Positions 49,979-58,831 of a stretch of DNA of 64,000 nt are shown piece after piece. A program made the position numbers and the translations under genes. This stretch comes from Marinobacter changyiensis. GTDB lineage: Bacteria; Pseudomonadota; Gammaproteobacteria; Pseudomonadales; Oleiphilaceae. Each line of letters opens with the position of its first letter. The first letter of the stretch is position 1. The stretch lies in contig NZ_VZZZ01000003.1 of the NCBI RefSeq assembly GCF_009193265.1, positions 310,001 to 374,000 on the forward strand, given 5' to 3'. The notes under the pieces were generated by a model. The model was not told where the DNA came from, did no database searches, and worked only from the letters and a program-made list of their open reading frames with translations.

Positions 49979-50476
49979 ATGGCTAAAAAACCGGATTCCC
50001 TGATCAAGCTGGATCGAATTGACCGAAATATTCTGGAATTACTGCAGCAGAATGCGGAACTCACGAACCAGGAAGTTGCCGATAAGGTCGGACTCTCCCC
50101 GTCGCCCTGCTTACGACGGGTCAGGGCCCTTGAGCAGGCGGGGATTATTGTCCGGCGAGTGACCATACTGGACCATAAGAAACTCGGGCTGGCACTGACC
50201 GCAATCCTGCTGATTGGTATGGATCGCCACACACCGGAGCGCTTTGCGGCCTTCGAATCACAGGTGTCGGAATTTCCTGAAGTGCAGGAGTGCTACATCA
50301 TTACCGGCCAGGACGCCGATTACATGCTCAAGGTCGTGGTGCCTGACATGGACCATTACCATCACTTTTTACTCAACCGGATCACCCGTATTCAGGGCGT
50401 GAGCGGGGTGCATTCCAGCTTTGTACTCCGACGGGTTATCGACAGTACGGCATTGCCGCTCAACTATCTAACGTGA
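49979..50476 (+). CDS. lrp: Lrp/AsnC-family transcriptional regulator
   Basis: A 165-residue regulator close to the leucine-responsive protein Lrp. Helix-turn-helix: LDRIDRNILELLQQNAEL (in parts), NQEVADKVGLSPSPCLRRVRALEQAGII; then the RAM ligand-binding domain with EVQECYIITGQDADYMLKV. It faces leuA across 133 AT-rich bases (a T/A-rich block at about 49910-49950), which could bind this protein for autoregulation or leuA control; that is an inference. True Lrp versus another AsnC paralogue cannot be separated by eye. Confidence 0.88.
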   Translation: MAKKPDSLIKLDRIDRNILELLQQNAELTNQEVADKVGLSPSPCLRRVRALEQAGIIVRRVTILDHKKLGLALTAILLIGMDRHTPERFAAFESQVSEFPEVQECYIITGQDADYMLKVVVPDMDHYHHFLLNRITRIQGVSGVHSSFVLRRVIDSTALPLNYLT

Positions 50477-50498
50477 ACCCGCTGTCCTGGTACCCGGC

Positions 50499-50927
50499 TC
50501 AGGCTTTCGGCCGTCCCGGCAAGGCGTAGCTTCCGGTCACATGGGCGACAAGTAACTCCTCCCCCGGCTCGCCAGAGAGCAGTCGAACTTCGCAGAAGGC
50601 CAGCCGGCGACCCATTTTCAGCACCGTGGCTTCGGCAACGAGATCCATGGGTTCGGGTTTTTGCAGAAAATTGATGGACAGGTTGCTGGTCACCGCCATC
50701 TCCACTTTTCCCAGCGTCGCCAGTATGGCCGCATACATCGCGGCGTCGGCCAGTGCCATCTGGGTTGGGCCGGAAAGGGTGCCGCCCGGACGCACCATCC
50801 GTTGGTTAAAAGGAACTTTGGCCCGCGCGTAACCCGAACCTGCCGCCTGAATTGTAAAACCGATGTCTTTGGCCATCGGCACGCCAGCGCAGATCAGGGT
50901 CTGAATCTCTTCAGCAGTCAAACTCAC
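50499..50927 (-). CDS. PaaI-type hotdog thioesterase
   Basis: A 142-residue hotdog-fold protein of the PaaI/YbgC-like acyl-CoA thioesterase group: MVRPGGTLSGPTQMALADAAMYAAI holds the helix region (shown in parts), followed by TSNLSINFLQKPEPMDLVAEA. The substrate is unknown. The GTG at 50927 (SLTAEEIQTLI) is chosen because GGAG sits eight bases upstream; a longer frame reaching 51029 would overlap the proS start on the opposite strand and carries an unsupported N-terminus. The two genes are divergent. Confidence 0.8.
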   Translation of the reverse strand: MSLTAEEIQTLICAGVPMAKDIGFTIQAAGSGYARAKVPFNQRMVRPGGTLSGPTQMALADAAMYAAILATLGKVEMAVTSNLSINFLQKPEPMDLVAEATVLKMGRRLAFCEVRLLSGEPGEELLVAHVTGSYALPGRPKA

Positions 50928-51027
50928 AGGGGCCGCTCCATCGATCTGTACCTTGTGTGGCAGGCTCCGTACAATAACTGCCAGACTCTGACAAATAAAC
51001 CCTGAATCACTTTTCACGGAAAACACC

Positions 51028-52761
51028 ATGCGAGCAAGCCGTTACTTGATTGCCACCCAAAAAGAAACGCCCGCCGACGCCGAGATTATCAGCCATCAGT
51101 TAATGCTGAGAGCCGGTATGATTCGCAAACTTGCGTCGGGTCTCTACACATGGCTGCCGCTGGGCCTGCGAGTGTTGCGCAAGGTTGAACGCATAGTCCG
51201 CGAAGAAATGGACCGCAGCGGCGCCCAGGAAGTGCTGATGCCGGCTGTCCAGCCTGCGGAGTTGTGGCAGGAATCCGGGCGTTGGGAACAGTATGGTGGC
51301 GAGCTTTTGCGGATGCAGGACCGTCACGGACGTGACTTCTGCTTCGGCCCCACACATGAGGAAGTCATCACCGACATGGTGCGTAATGAGCTGAAAAGCT
51401 ATAAAGAGCTGCCTGCAAACTTCTACCAGATCCAGACCAAATTCCGGGACGAGCGCAGGCCACGCTTTGGCATAATGCGCGCCCGGGAATTTCTGATGAA
51501 AGATGCCTACTCCTTTCACCTGAGTGCAGCATCTCTTGATGAAACCTATCAGGTCATGCACCGGACCTATTGTGCTATTTTTGATCGCCTCGGGCTCGAT
51601 TACCGACCGGTGCAGGCAGATTCCGGTGCTATAGGTGGCAATGCCTCCCATGAATTTCACGTGCTGGCGTCCTCCGGCGAAGACGCCATTGTGTTCAGTA
51701 CCGACAGCGAATACGCCGCAAATATCGAGAAAGCGGAGGCCGTAGTACCCGCAGGTGATCGCCCTGCCCCCGCCCAGGTCATGACCGAGGTTTCGACACC
51801 CGGACAGCGGACCATTGAGGCAGTGTCCCGGTTCCTGAATATGCCTGAGAACCAGAGTGTGAAAACACTGCTGGTGCACGGCGAGGCCGCCGAAGATGGT
51901 AGCCAGGGTCTGGTGGCATTGATTCTGCGAGGCGACCATAACCTCAATGAGATCAAGGCTGAGAATCTGGCCGGGGTCGCCGAACCCCTGACCATGGCAA
52001 CGGATGAAGAAATAAAGTTGGCCACGGGATGCTCTCCCGGATCAATCGGCCCGGTTAACCTGCCGGTGCCCGTGATCGTCGATCGCAGTGCTGCCCACCT
52101 TGCTGACTTCGTTTGTGGCGCCAACAAGGATGACGTCCACCTCACCGGTGTGAACTGGCAGCGAGATGTTGTGTTGGACCGCATTGAGGACCTGAGAAAC
52201 GTAGTGGAAGGTGACCCCAGCCCCGATGGCAACGGCACTCTGGAGATTCGCCGCGGCATCGAAGTTGGTCATATCTTCAAACTGGGGAACAAATACAGCA
52301 AGGCGATGAATGCAACGGTGCTCGATGAGAATGGCAAAACCGCCATTGTGGAAATGGGTTGCTACGGTATCGGTGTGTCCCGCATTGTAGCGGCCGCTAT
52401 CGAACAGAATTTCGACGATCGTGGCATTCTCTGGCCCGATGCAATTGCACCCTTCGATGTGGTGGTGGTCACCCTGAATGCCCACAAATCTCCGGATGTC
52501 ATGGCAGCCGGGGAGAAACTTTACGCCGAACTCACCCAGGCCGGCTTCGATGTGTTGCTGGATGATCGTAACGAAAGGCCGGGCGTAAAGTTTGCGGATA
52601 TGGAGCTGGTGGGCATTCCCCACCGGGTCGTGGTATCCGACCGGGGCGTTGCGGCCGGCACCCTGGAATACAAGGGCCGCAAGGATGCCGACAAGCAGGA
52701 TTTGCCTCTGGCGGAGGTTGTTCCCTTTCTTGTTAATGCCTCTCCCCGGCGCGATCACTAA
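51028..52761 (+). CDS. proS: Prolyl-tRNA synthetase (bacterial type with editing domain)
   Basis: Class II synthetase that charges tRNA-Pro. The 577 residues begin [20 protein letters not shown] and include motif 1 and 2 regions ([24 protein letters not shown] in parts; [17 protein letters not shown]), the YbaK-like editing insertion between motifs 2 and 3 (about 220-400; [25 protein letters not shown] in parts), motif 3 ([17 protein letters not shown]) and the anticodon-binding domain. A terminator follows at 52778. Confidence 0.97.
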   Translation: MRASRYLIATQKETPADAEIISHQLMLRAGMIRKLASGLYTWLPLGLRVLRKVERIVREEMDRSGAQEVLMPAVQPAELWQESGRWEQYGGELLRMQDRHGRDFCFGPTHEEVITDMVRNELKSYKELPANFYQIQTKFRDERRPRFGIMRAREFLMKDAYSFHLSAASLDETYQVMHRTYCAIFDRLGLDYRPVQADSGAIGGNASHEFHVLASSGEDAIVFSTDSEYAANIEKAEAVVPAGDRPAPAQVMTEVSTPGQRTIEAVSRFLNMPENQSVKTLLVHGEAAEDGSQGLVALILRGDHNLNEIKAENLAGVAEPLTMATDEEIKLATGCSPGSIGPVNLPVPVIVDRSAAHLADFVCGANKDDVHLTGVNWQRDVVLDRIEDLRNVVEGDPSPDGNGTLEIRRGIEVGHIFKLGNKYSKAMNATVLDENGKTAIVEMGCYGIGVSRIVAAAIEQNFDDRGILWPDAIAPFDVVVVTLNAHKSPDVMAAGEKLYAELTQAGFDVLLDDRNERPGVKFADMELVGIPHRVVVSDRGVAAGTLEYKGRKDADKQDLPLAEVVPFLVNASPRRDH

Positions 52762-52777
52762 ACCTGCCAACGGACCC

Positions 52778-52834
52778 GGCCTGAGGCTGGAGGTAGTCTG
52801 AGAAACGCATTTCAGATGCCTCCGGGCCTTTATT
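52778..52834 (+). terminator. Probable terminator after proS
   Basis: GGCCTGAGGC (52778-52787) pairs with GCCTCCGGGCC (52818-52828) with one bulge, and an inner stem TCTGA/TCAGA closes the loop. TTTATT follows. It lies 17 bases after the proS stop codon. Confidence 0.6.
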
Positions 52835-52848
52835 AACCCATTGGCGGA

Positions 52849-53883
52849 CTAACCGGAAACAATACGAGGCTCGATCTCGAGCTCAACACCGTAAACGTCG
52901 GCAACGTCAGCCCTGATACGTTCTGCCAACGCCAGAATTTCCTTGCCCGTGCCGTTGGAGTGGTTAATCAACACCAGCGCTTGATGGTTATGCACACCGA
53001 CTTTATCGTTGCGATAGCCCTTCCAGCCGCATTGATCGATTAACCAGCCTGCCGCCAGCTTGACGCCAGTGTCACCGGGGTAGGAAGCAATATCGGGAAA
53101 CGTTGACTTCAATTGCTCCCACGTAGCCTGGGAAACCACGGGATTCTTGAAGAAACTGCCTGCGTTGGGAATCTGCTCCGGGTCCGGCAGTTTTCTCCGG
53201 CGCACCGCCATTATACCTTCCGCCACATCCAGCGGCGTCAAAGCAGCCTTGTCGGGGACATTGGAAAAATAATGCACCACATCGCCGTAGCCCAGGGACA
53301 GCGGCCGGGTGCGGGACAGGCGTAACTTTACCTGTACGATGAGATAGCGGCCGGGCTCGCGCTTGAACACACTGTCCCGGTAGGCGAATTGGCACGCCTC
53401 GCTCTCGAGTGTGACCATTTGTCGCCCCTCGCAATCCCAGGCGTTGACACTCACCAGGGTATCTTTGAGCTCCACCCCGTAAGCGCCTATATTCTGCACT
53501 GGTGCTGCACCACAGGTTCCCGGTATCAAGGCCAGGTTTTCAATACCCCGATAGCCGGAACCGGCGGCATAAAGCACCACCTCATGCCAGTTTTCCCCAG
53601 CCCCCAGAACCAGCGTTGCGCCCTCTTCGGAAACGTCTTCCCACTGGCGCCCCGGGATTGCCAGCCGTATCACCAGACCGTCAACATCGCCCGCCAGCAC
53701 AAGATTACTCCCGCCGCCAAGAATCAGAGTACCCAGACCTTGCTCAGCAGCCCAGTCCAATGCCCTGACCAAGTCCTGCTCTTGCGTCACGTCGACAAAA
53801 AACCGGGCCGTCGCCGGACACCGCAGAGTGGTCATTGACGTCAGCGCGATCTTTGCCCTGAGATTGGTCGGCGGATCAATCAA
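52849..53883 (-). CDS. murB: UDP-N-acetylenolpyruvoylglucosamine reductase
   Basis: FAD enzyme that reduces enolpyruvyl-UDP-GlcNAc to UDP-N-acetylmuramate in peptidoglycan synthesis. The 344 residues show the FAD-binding GTLILGGGSNLVLAGDVDGLVI (in parts), IPGTCGAAPVQNIGAYGVEL, and the C-terminal QIPNAGSFFKNPVVS with the catalytic serine, then AAGWLIDQCGWKG. It is the E. coli-type (type I) MurB by length. It is the last gene of the msbA-lpxK-Trm112-kdsB-murB run. Confidence 0.97.
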   Translation of the reverse strand: MIDPPTNLRAKIALTSMTTLRCPATARFFVDVTQEQDLVRALDWAAEQGLGTLILGGGSNLVLAGDVDGLVIRLAIPGRQWEDVSEEGATLVLGAGENWHEVVLYAAGSGYRGIENLALIPGTCGAAPVQNIGAYGVELKDTLVSVNAWDCEGRQMVTLESEACQFAYRDSVFKREPGRYLIVQVKLRLSRTRPLSLGYGDVVHYFSNVPDKAALTPLDVAEGIMAVRRRKLPDPEQIPNAGSFFKNPVVSQATWEQLKSTFPDIASYPGDTGVKLAAGWLIDQCGWKGYRNDKVGVHNHQALVLINHSNGTGKEILALAERIRADVADVYGVELEIEPRIVSG

Positions 53884-53904
53884 AATGCTTGCTCCGGATC
53901 ACGA

Positions 53905-54669
53905 TCAAAATCCCATGTGTGCAATTAGACGGACAAGATCAGCTTCGGTATCCACGCCCGCTGGCGGATTCTCACAAGCAACGTCCACATGAATCCTGGC
54001 ACCGTTATACAGGGCCCTTAACTGTTCCAGAGACTCAACCTGCTCTGTCGGCGCCGGTGGCCAGGTCACGAAATCCTGCAACAGACCCACCCGGTATCCA
54101 TAAATCCCGATATGCCGGAAATACTCGGCCCCTGCGGGCAGTTCTTCCGGAACCGCTCCTCCGGCCCAGGCATCGCGGGCCCAGGGAATCGGCGCCCGGC
54201 TGAAGTAATGGGCCATACCACGGTAATCGAATACCACCTTGACGACATTGGGGTTCAGCACAGAGTCAATATCAAAGATCTGTTCACACAGGGTCGCGAT
54301 AGCAGCATCAGGATAGCGCTCCAGGTTGTCAGCTACCTGGTTGATCAGGGCGGCCGGTATCAACGGCTCGTCGCCTTGCACGTTAATGATTCTCGCGTCC
54401 GCCTCAAAACCCAGCTTTCGGGCCACTTCCTCAAGCCGATCCGTACCGCTGGCGTGAGAGGCCGAAGTCATCACCACTTCTGCGCCGAATGCTTCGCAGG
54501 CTGAACGAATGCGATCGTCGTCGGTCGCGACGACCACCCGCTCTGCCCGGCTTTCTGCCGCCCGTTCGCAGACATGCTGAATCATGGGCTTGCCACCGAT
54601 GTCCGCCAGCGGCTTGCCTGGCAATCGGGTTGAGGCATAGCGGGCGGGGATTACCACCGTGAAAGACAT
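53905..54669 (-). CDS. kdsB: CMP-KDO synthetase
   Basis: Activates 3-deoxy-D-manno-octulosonate as CMP-KDO for the lipopolysaccharide core. The 254 residues read [28 protein letters not shown] at the nucleotide-binding N-terminus, and have [17 protein letters not shown] and [12 protein letters not shown] 54669 with AGGA upstream is the family start; the longer in-frame extension overlaps the Trm112 gene. It precedes murB by 21 bases. Confidence 0.96.
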   Translation of the reverse strand: MSFTVVIPARYASTRLPGKPLADIGGKPMIQHVCERAAESRAERVVVATDDDRIRSACEAFGAEVVMTSASHASGTDRLEEVARKLGFEADARIINVQGDEPLIPAALINQVADNLERYPDAAIATLCEQIFDIDSVLNPNVVKVVFDYRGMAHYFSRAPIPWARDAWAGGAVPEELPAGAEYFRHIGIYGYRVGLLQDFVTWPPAPTEQVESLEQLRALYNGARIHVDVACENPPAGVDTEADLVRLIAHMGF

Positions 54670-54703
54670 GAAAGATTCCTGCTGTGCTATCTGGAAACAA
54701 AAC

Positions 54704-54892
54704 TCAGCGCGGGCCAAGTCGCTCATCGGTAGTCAGGGTGCGGGCTTCCACAGCCAGCATCACTGGAATGCCCTCTTTGATCGGGAACGCCATGGCATCG
54801 CCATAGCAGATAAGTTCCTGTCTTTCTCGGTCCAGCTTGAGCTCACCCTTGCAAACAGGGCATGCCAGCATGGCTACCAGTTTTTTATCCAT
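54704..54892 (-). CDS. Trm112-family small protein (YcaR-like)
   Basis: A 62-residue protein with the family motif [18 protein letters not shown] start (here [17 protein letters not shown]), then [21 protein letters not shown]. In eukaryotes Trm112 activates methyltransferases; the bacterial role is not settled. It regularly lies between lpxK and kdsB in gammaproteobacteria, as here. Confidence 0.92.
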   Translation of the reverse strand: MDKKLVAMLACPVCKGELKLDRERQELICYGDAMAFPIKEGIPVMLAVEARTLTTDERLGPR

Positions 54893-54949
54893 GGTCCGGT
54901 CTCGCTGTATTTAATCCATGATACCTGCATGTCCCCATGCAACGTTGTC

Positions 54950-55948
54950 TCAGTTTATGCTTTTCACGGCGAGGAGCAATGCTTCACGGAATGACTGCGG
55001 CAGGGTTGCTGCTACCTCCAGTACCCAGCACCGATCATGAGCGAAGGCCTGGCATTTCACCGCATCTTTTGCCGTCATGACCAGGAGCTGACCCTCCTCT
55101 ACCTGGAGGTCATCCCGCCTGAACTGATAGTGGTCCGGAAAAGAATTGCCCTGAACTATCGCACCCAATTCATTCAATGTATTGAAAAAACGTGATGGGT
55201 TGCCAATGCCAGCAACCGCTTTGACCTGCTTGCCTGAAAGCCAGCTGAGCTCCCGGATTTCACCGGAACCCAAATGTCGTAACGCCCGAGGCTGCAGGTT
55301 CATGACATAGAGATTCGGATGAGTAATGGCCAGCGGAGTTTTGGGTTCGCCGTTGAATACCACAAAGTCTACTGTCGCCAGCCGGGAAACCGGCTCCCTC
55401 ATCGGGCCCACCGGAATCGGTGCGCCGTTGCCGACGCCGCGTTCGCCATCAAACACCGCAATTTCGAGCTGGCGTGGCAACTGATAATGCTGCAGGCCAT
55501 CATCACACACCAGGATGTCACCGAGTTGCTGTTCGATGGCCCACGCCGCTCCCCGGACCCGCTTCGGGTCAACCACTACCGGGCAACCGGTCATTGAGGC
55601 AAGCATGACAGGCTCGTCCCCGGCGACATTCGCCGACATGCCATTGATAACCTCTACCGGGTAGTGTTCCGCCCGGCCACCGTAGCCACGGGTCAGGATC
55701 ACCGGGCGCCAGCCTTCATTCCGGAGGGTTTCTACCAGCCAGGCTGTCAGGGGTGATTTGCCGGTACCACCGGCGGTGATGTTGCCGACAACGATAACCG
55801 GTGCCGCAAACGCTGCGCCGGTGGCCCGAGTCGCAAGCGCCTTGTGTTTGCGACGCTCCGCTACATAACGATACAGCCACGCCAGGGGCCAGAGTATCCA
55901 GAGCGGCCGACTTGCGCCGTACCACCATCGGTCAACACGGCGGTTCAT
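54950..55948 (-). CDS. lpxK: Tetraacyldisaccharide 4'-kinase
   Basis: Phosphorylates the lipid A precursor at the inner membrane. The 332 residues begin with a membrane-associated segment (WYGASRPLWILWPLAWLYRYV in parts), then the P-loop VGNITAGGTGKSPLTAWLVE, RVRGAAWAIEQQLGDILVCDDGLQHYQLPR (in parts) with the DDGLQ motif. Its start overlaps the msbA stop codon by ATGA, so flippase and kinase are translationally coupled. Confidence 0.97.
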   Translation of the reverse strand: MNRRVDRWWYGASRPLWILWPLAWLYRYVAERRKHKALATRATGAAFAAPVIVVGNITAGGTGKSPLTAWLVETLRNEGWRPVILTRGYGGRAEHYPVEVINGMSANVAGDEPVMLASMTGCPVVVDPKRVRGAAWAIEQQLGDILVCDDGLQHYQLPRQLEIAVFDGERGVGNGAPIPVGPMREPVSRLATVDFVVFNGEPKTPLAITHPNLYVMNLQPRALRHLGSGEIRELSWLSGKQVKAVAGIGNPSRFFNTLNELGAIVQGNSFPDHYQFRRDDLQVEEGQLLVMTAKDAVKCQAFAHDRCWVLEVAATLPQSFREALLLAVKSIN

Positions 55949-57723
55949 CCGGTCTCGCTGAATTGCATCTGATGGAGCTGCGCATAGACGCCGCCTTCAG
56001 CCAACAGCTCGGCGTGGCGACCGGACTCTATAATCCGGCCCGCATCCATCACCAGAATGCGATCGGCCTTTTCGATGGTGGAAAGCCGGTGGGCGATCAC
56101 CAGTGTGGTCCTGCCTTCCATGACCGCATCCAGAGCCGCCTGGATATGGCGTTCGGATTCGGTATCGAGGGCCGAGGTGGCTTCGTCGAGGATCAGTATG
56201 GGTGCGTCTTTCAACAGGGCCCGCGCTATGGCCAGCCGTTGCCGCTGACCACCGGAGAGCATCACGCCATTATCACCGATCATGGTATCCAGCCCGTCCG
56301 GCATGCGGTCAATAAATTCCAGCGCATGGGCTTTGGCTGCGGCTGCGCGGATATCGTCACGGCTGCTATCGCGCAGCGAGCCATAACCTATGTTAGCGGC
56401 AATGGTGTCATTGAACAGCACAACGTTCTGAGTAACCAGAGCTATCTGGGCACGCAGGGCAGTCAATCGGAAATCCTTGAGCTCGTGGCCGTCGATCAGG
56501 ATTTCGCCCCCGGAGTAATCATAGAAACGCGGCAGCAGGCTGACCATGGTAGATTTTCCGCTACCGGAGCGCCCAACCAGCGCCACACTCTGTCCCGAGG
56601 GAATCTGGACATTAATGTCTTCGAGCACATTGTCCAGTTCATCCCGATAGCGGAATGAAACCTTTCTGAGCTCGATATCCCCGTTAACTCGCTCGGGCGC
56701 GTACTGGCCGTCGTCCTGCTCGGGTGCCTCGTCCATGGTGCCAAACACATCGTGCGCCGCGGCGACGCCTTTCTGAATTTTTGCATGGACCGAGGTGACC
56801 TGGCGAATCGGTTTTGCCATGGTGGTCGCAGCGGTTATAAAGGCAACCAGTTCGCCGGTGCTCATGTTGCCCCGGATTTCCGGCGCCAGCATGGTCCAGA
56901 CCAGCGCCGCGATGGCGATGGCGACAAGCACCTGGATAATGGGAATACTGATGGCCTGGGTGGAAGCGAGCTTGAGACTTTGGGTCAGATTACGCTGACT
57001 GACGTCTCCGAATCGCTGGCGCTCATAGTCTTCGCCACCGAAAGTCCGCACCACCCGGTAACCGTTGATCGACTCGGAGGCCACGTGAGTGATATCCCCC
57101 ATCGAACCCTGAATACGCTTGCTGAGTTTACGGAAACGTTTACTGGCATAGCTCACCACCAGGGCTATCAGCGGGCCCACCGCTAGAAACACCAGCGTGA
57201 GCTTCCAGTTGGTATAGAGCATGAAGCCCATCAGCCCGATAATCGTGAGGCCTTCCCGGAGCGTGATCGTAATCGCATTGGTGGTGGCTTCGGCAACCTG
57301 CTCGACGTTGTAGGTCAGTTTTGACACCAGACGGCCAGCAGCATTCTCGTCGAAATAGCGGGAGGGCAACGCCAGCATGCGATCGAACACCTGGGTGCGC
57401 AACGCGTTTATGACCTGCCGGCCGACATAACTGATGTAGTACTGACTGAGGAAGGTACCCAGACCGCGAAAGGCAAACACCCCGACAATCAATAGCGTCA
57501 GCTGGATGCGATTTTCATCCGTCGGGTTTTCCAGGGCGGTTATAACGTATTCCATCGCCGCCGCCATACCAGTGGACGCGGCGGCGTAGATGATATTCCC
57601 CAATACCGCCAGAGAGAATGCAAACCAGAACGGTTTTACATAGGCTACAAGCCGCTTGTAGGTCTGCCAGTTGGATGGTTCTTCAACAACAGGCGACCCG
57701 GACTTCTCACTTTCAACGCTCAT
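55945..57723 (-). CDS. msbA: Lipid A export ATP-binding/permease protein MsbA
   Basis: Flips lipid A-core across the inner membrane. The 592 residues have an ABC transmembrane domain (six helices, about 25-330) and a nucleotide-binding domain with Walker A GRSGSGKSTMVSLL, signature LSGGQRQRLAIARALL and Walker B ILILDEATSALD. ATG 57723 overlaps the exbD stop by 11 bases; an upstream extension to 57891 lies inside exbD and is not credible. It lies in the exbB-exbD-msbA-lpxK run. Confidence 0.96.
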   Translation of the reverse strand: MSVESEKSGSPVVEEPSNWQTYKRLVAYVKPFWFAFSLAVLGNIIYAAASTGMAAAMEYVITALENPTDENRIQLTLLIVGVFAFRGLGTFLSQYYISYVGRQVINALRTQVFDRMLALPSRYFDENAAGRLVSKLTYNVEQVAEATTNAITITLREGLTIIGLMGFMLYTNWKLTLVFLAVGPLIALVVSYASKRFRKLSKRIQGSMGDITHVASESINGYRVVRTFGGEDYERQRFGDVSQRNLTQSLKLASTQAISIPIIQVLVAIAIAALVWTMLAPEIRGNMSTGELVAFITAATTMAKPIRQVTSVHAKIQKGVAAAHDVFGTMDEAPEQDDGQYAPERVNGDIELRKVSFRYRDELDNVLEDINVQIPSGQSVALVGRSGSGKSTMVSLLPRFYDYSGGEILIDGHELKDFRLTALRAQIALVTQNVVLFNDTIAANIGYGSLRDSSRDDIRAAAAKAHALEFIDRMPDGLDTMIGDNGVMLSGGQRQRLAIARALLKDAPILILDEATSALDTESERHIQAALDAVMEGRTTLVIAHRLSTIEKADRILVMDAGRIIESGRHAELLAEGGVYAQLHQMQFSETG

Positions 57724-58135
57724 CGCCGATCCGTTCAGTGGTGATGCTGAGCCTCGCGAACCCGAGCTTGCCGGCAATATCCATCGCCCGGACAACATAT
57801 TCGTGGGGCGTTCGGGCATCAGCCGTGATAATGAAAGGCAGACTGGTATCACCGGCCGCAAGTTCTTCGATCGCACGCTGTAAGGTGGCACGTTGGTTGT
57901 TGATCAGTGTCCTGTCATTGACCACATACTGTCCTTCGGCGTTGATCACCACATCTAACTGTTTGACCTCAGTTTTCGCTGCTTCACCGTTCGCTTCCGG
58001 AAGATCGACCTTGAGGTGACTCTCACGGGTGAACGTCGTTGACACCATGAAGAAGATAAGCAGCAGGAACACAACATCGATCAGTGGCGTGAGATCGACC
58101 CCGACTTCCTGACTTCGCTGGCGCTTGAACTTCAC
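57713..58135 (-). CDS. exbD: ExbD/TolR-family biopolymer transport protein
   Basis: A 140-residue single-span membrane protein. The transmembrane helix with the essential aspartate is at about residues 14-38 (VDLTPLIDVVFLLLIFFMVS in parts), followed by a periplasmic domain. It forms a proton channel with the ExbB-like protein encoded five bases upstream. In Pseudomonas the same exbBD pair lies beside lpxK. No tonB is adjacent, so the partner energised is unknown. Confidence 0.93.
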   Translation of the reverse strand: MKFKRQRSQEVGVDLTPLIDVVFLLLIFFMVSTTFTRESHLKVDLPEANGEAAKTEVKQLDVVINAEGQYVVNDRTLINNQRATLQRAIEELAAGDTSLPFIITADARTPHEYVVRAMDIAGKLGFARLSITTERIGDER

Positions 58136-58140
58136 GACAC

Positions 58141-58767
58141 TCAGGCTCCTTCCACGTCGATTTCGCGGTCGCCGTGAACCACTTCAACCAGCTTGATGGC
58201 TTCCTGCTCCATATTCACCACCAGTTCGTCCACATGGCGGAGGAAATAGCGGTGACAGATCAGCGCCGGAATTGCCACACTCAGGCCGGCAGCCGTCGTC
58301 ATCAGTGCTTCGGATATACCACCGGCCAGGTTGCCGGCATCACCAACGCCGGCCAACTGGATTTCAGCAAACACCTTGATCATACCAATGACCGTGCCCA
58401 GCAGACCCAGCAGCGGAGTGATTGTGGCAACCGTACCCAGCGGATTCAGGAAACGCTCCAGTTCGTGGATGACCTGGCTGGCTTCGTGCTCAATGCTTTC
58501 TTTCATGATCTCCCGACCATGCTTGGCATTCATAAGCCCGCTGGCCAGTATCCGGCCCATGGGCGATGAACCCTGCAAAGCCTTGAGCTTGCGCCCGTTG
58601 AGCTCTTTCTTTTTAATCCAGCGCCAGAGCTCGTTGATGGAGGTCTGAGGTGCAACCCTGGACTCTCTGAGAGACCAGAACCGCTCCAGGATGATGGCAA
58701 GGGCAAGAATGGAACAGGCTACAATCGGCACCATAATGATGCCACCCGCTTTCAAAAGCTCGAACAC
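58141..58767 (-). CDS. exbB: ExbB/TolQ/MotA-family proton channel protein
   Basis: A 208-residue inner-membrane protein with three predicted helices: one near the N-terminus (GGIIMVPIVACSILALAIIL), and two in the second half (LGTVATITPLLGLLGTVIGMIKVF in parts; ISEALMTTAAGLSVAIPALICHRYF in parts). The threonine in TTAAGLSVAIPA is typical of the family channel. It is first in the exbB-exbD-msbA-lpxK run and is transcribed away from the comEC end. Confidence 0.93.
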   Translation of the reverse strand: MFELLKAGGIIMVPIVACSILALAIILERFWSLRESRVAPQTSINELWRWIKKKELNGRKLKALQGSSPMGRILASGLMNAKHGREIMKESIEHEASQVIHELERFLNPLGTVATITPLLGLLGTVIGMIKVFAEIQLAGVGDAGNLAGGISEALMTTAAGLSVAIPALICHRYFLRHVDELVVNMEQEAIKLVEVVHGDREIDVEGA

Positions 58768-58831
58768 GCTTGGTCTCCCTGATTAGTTACAAGCCGCGCT
58801 ACTTTAGCATAGCCGCTGGCGTTGGCCACCC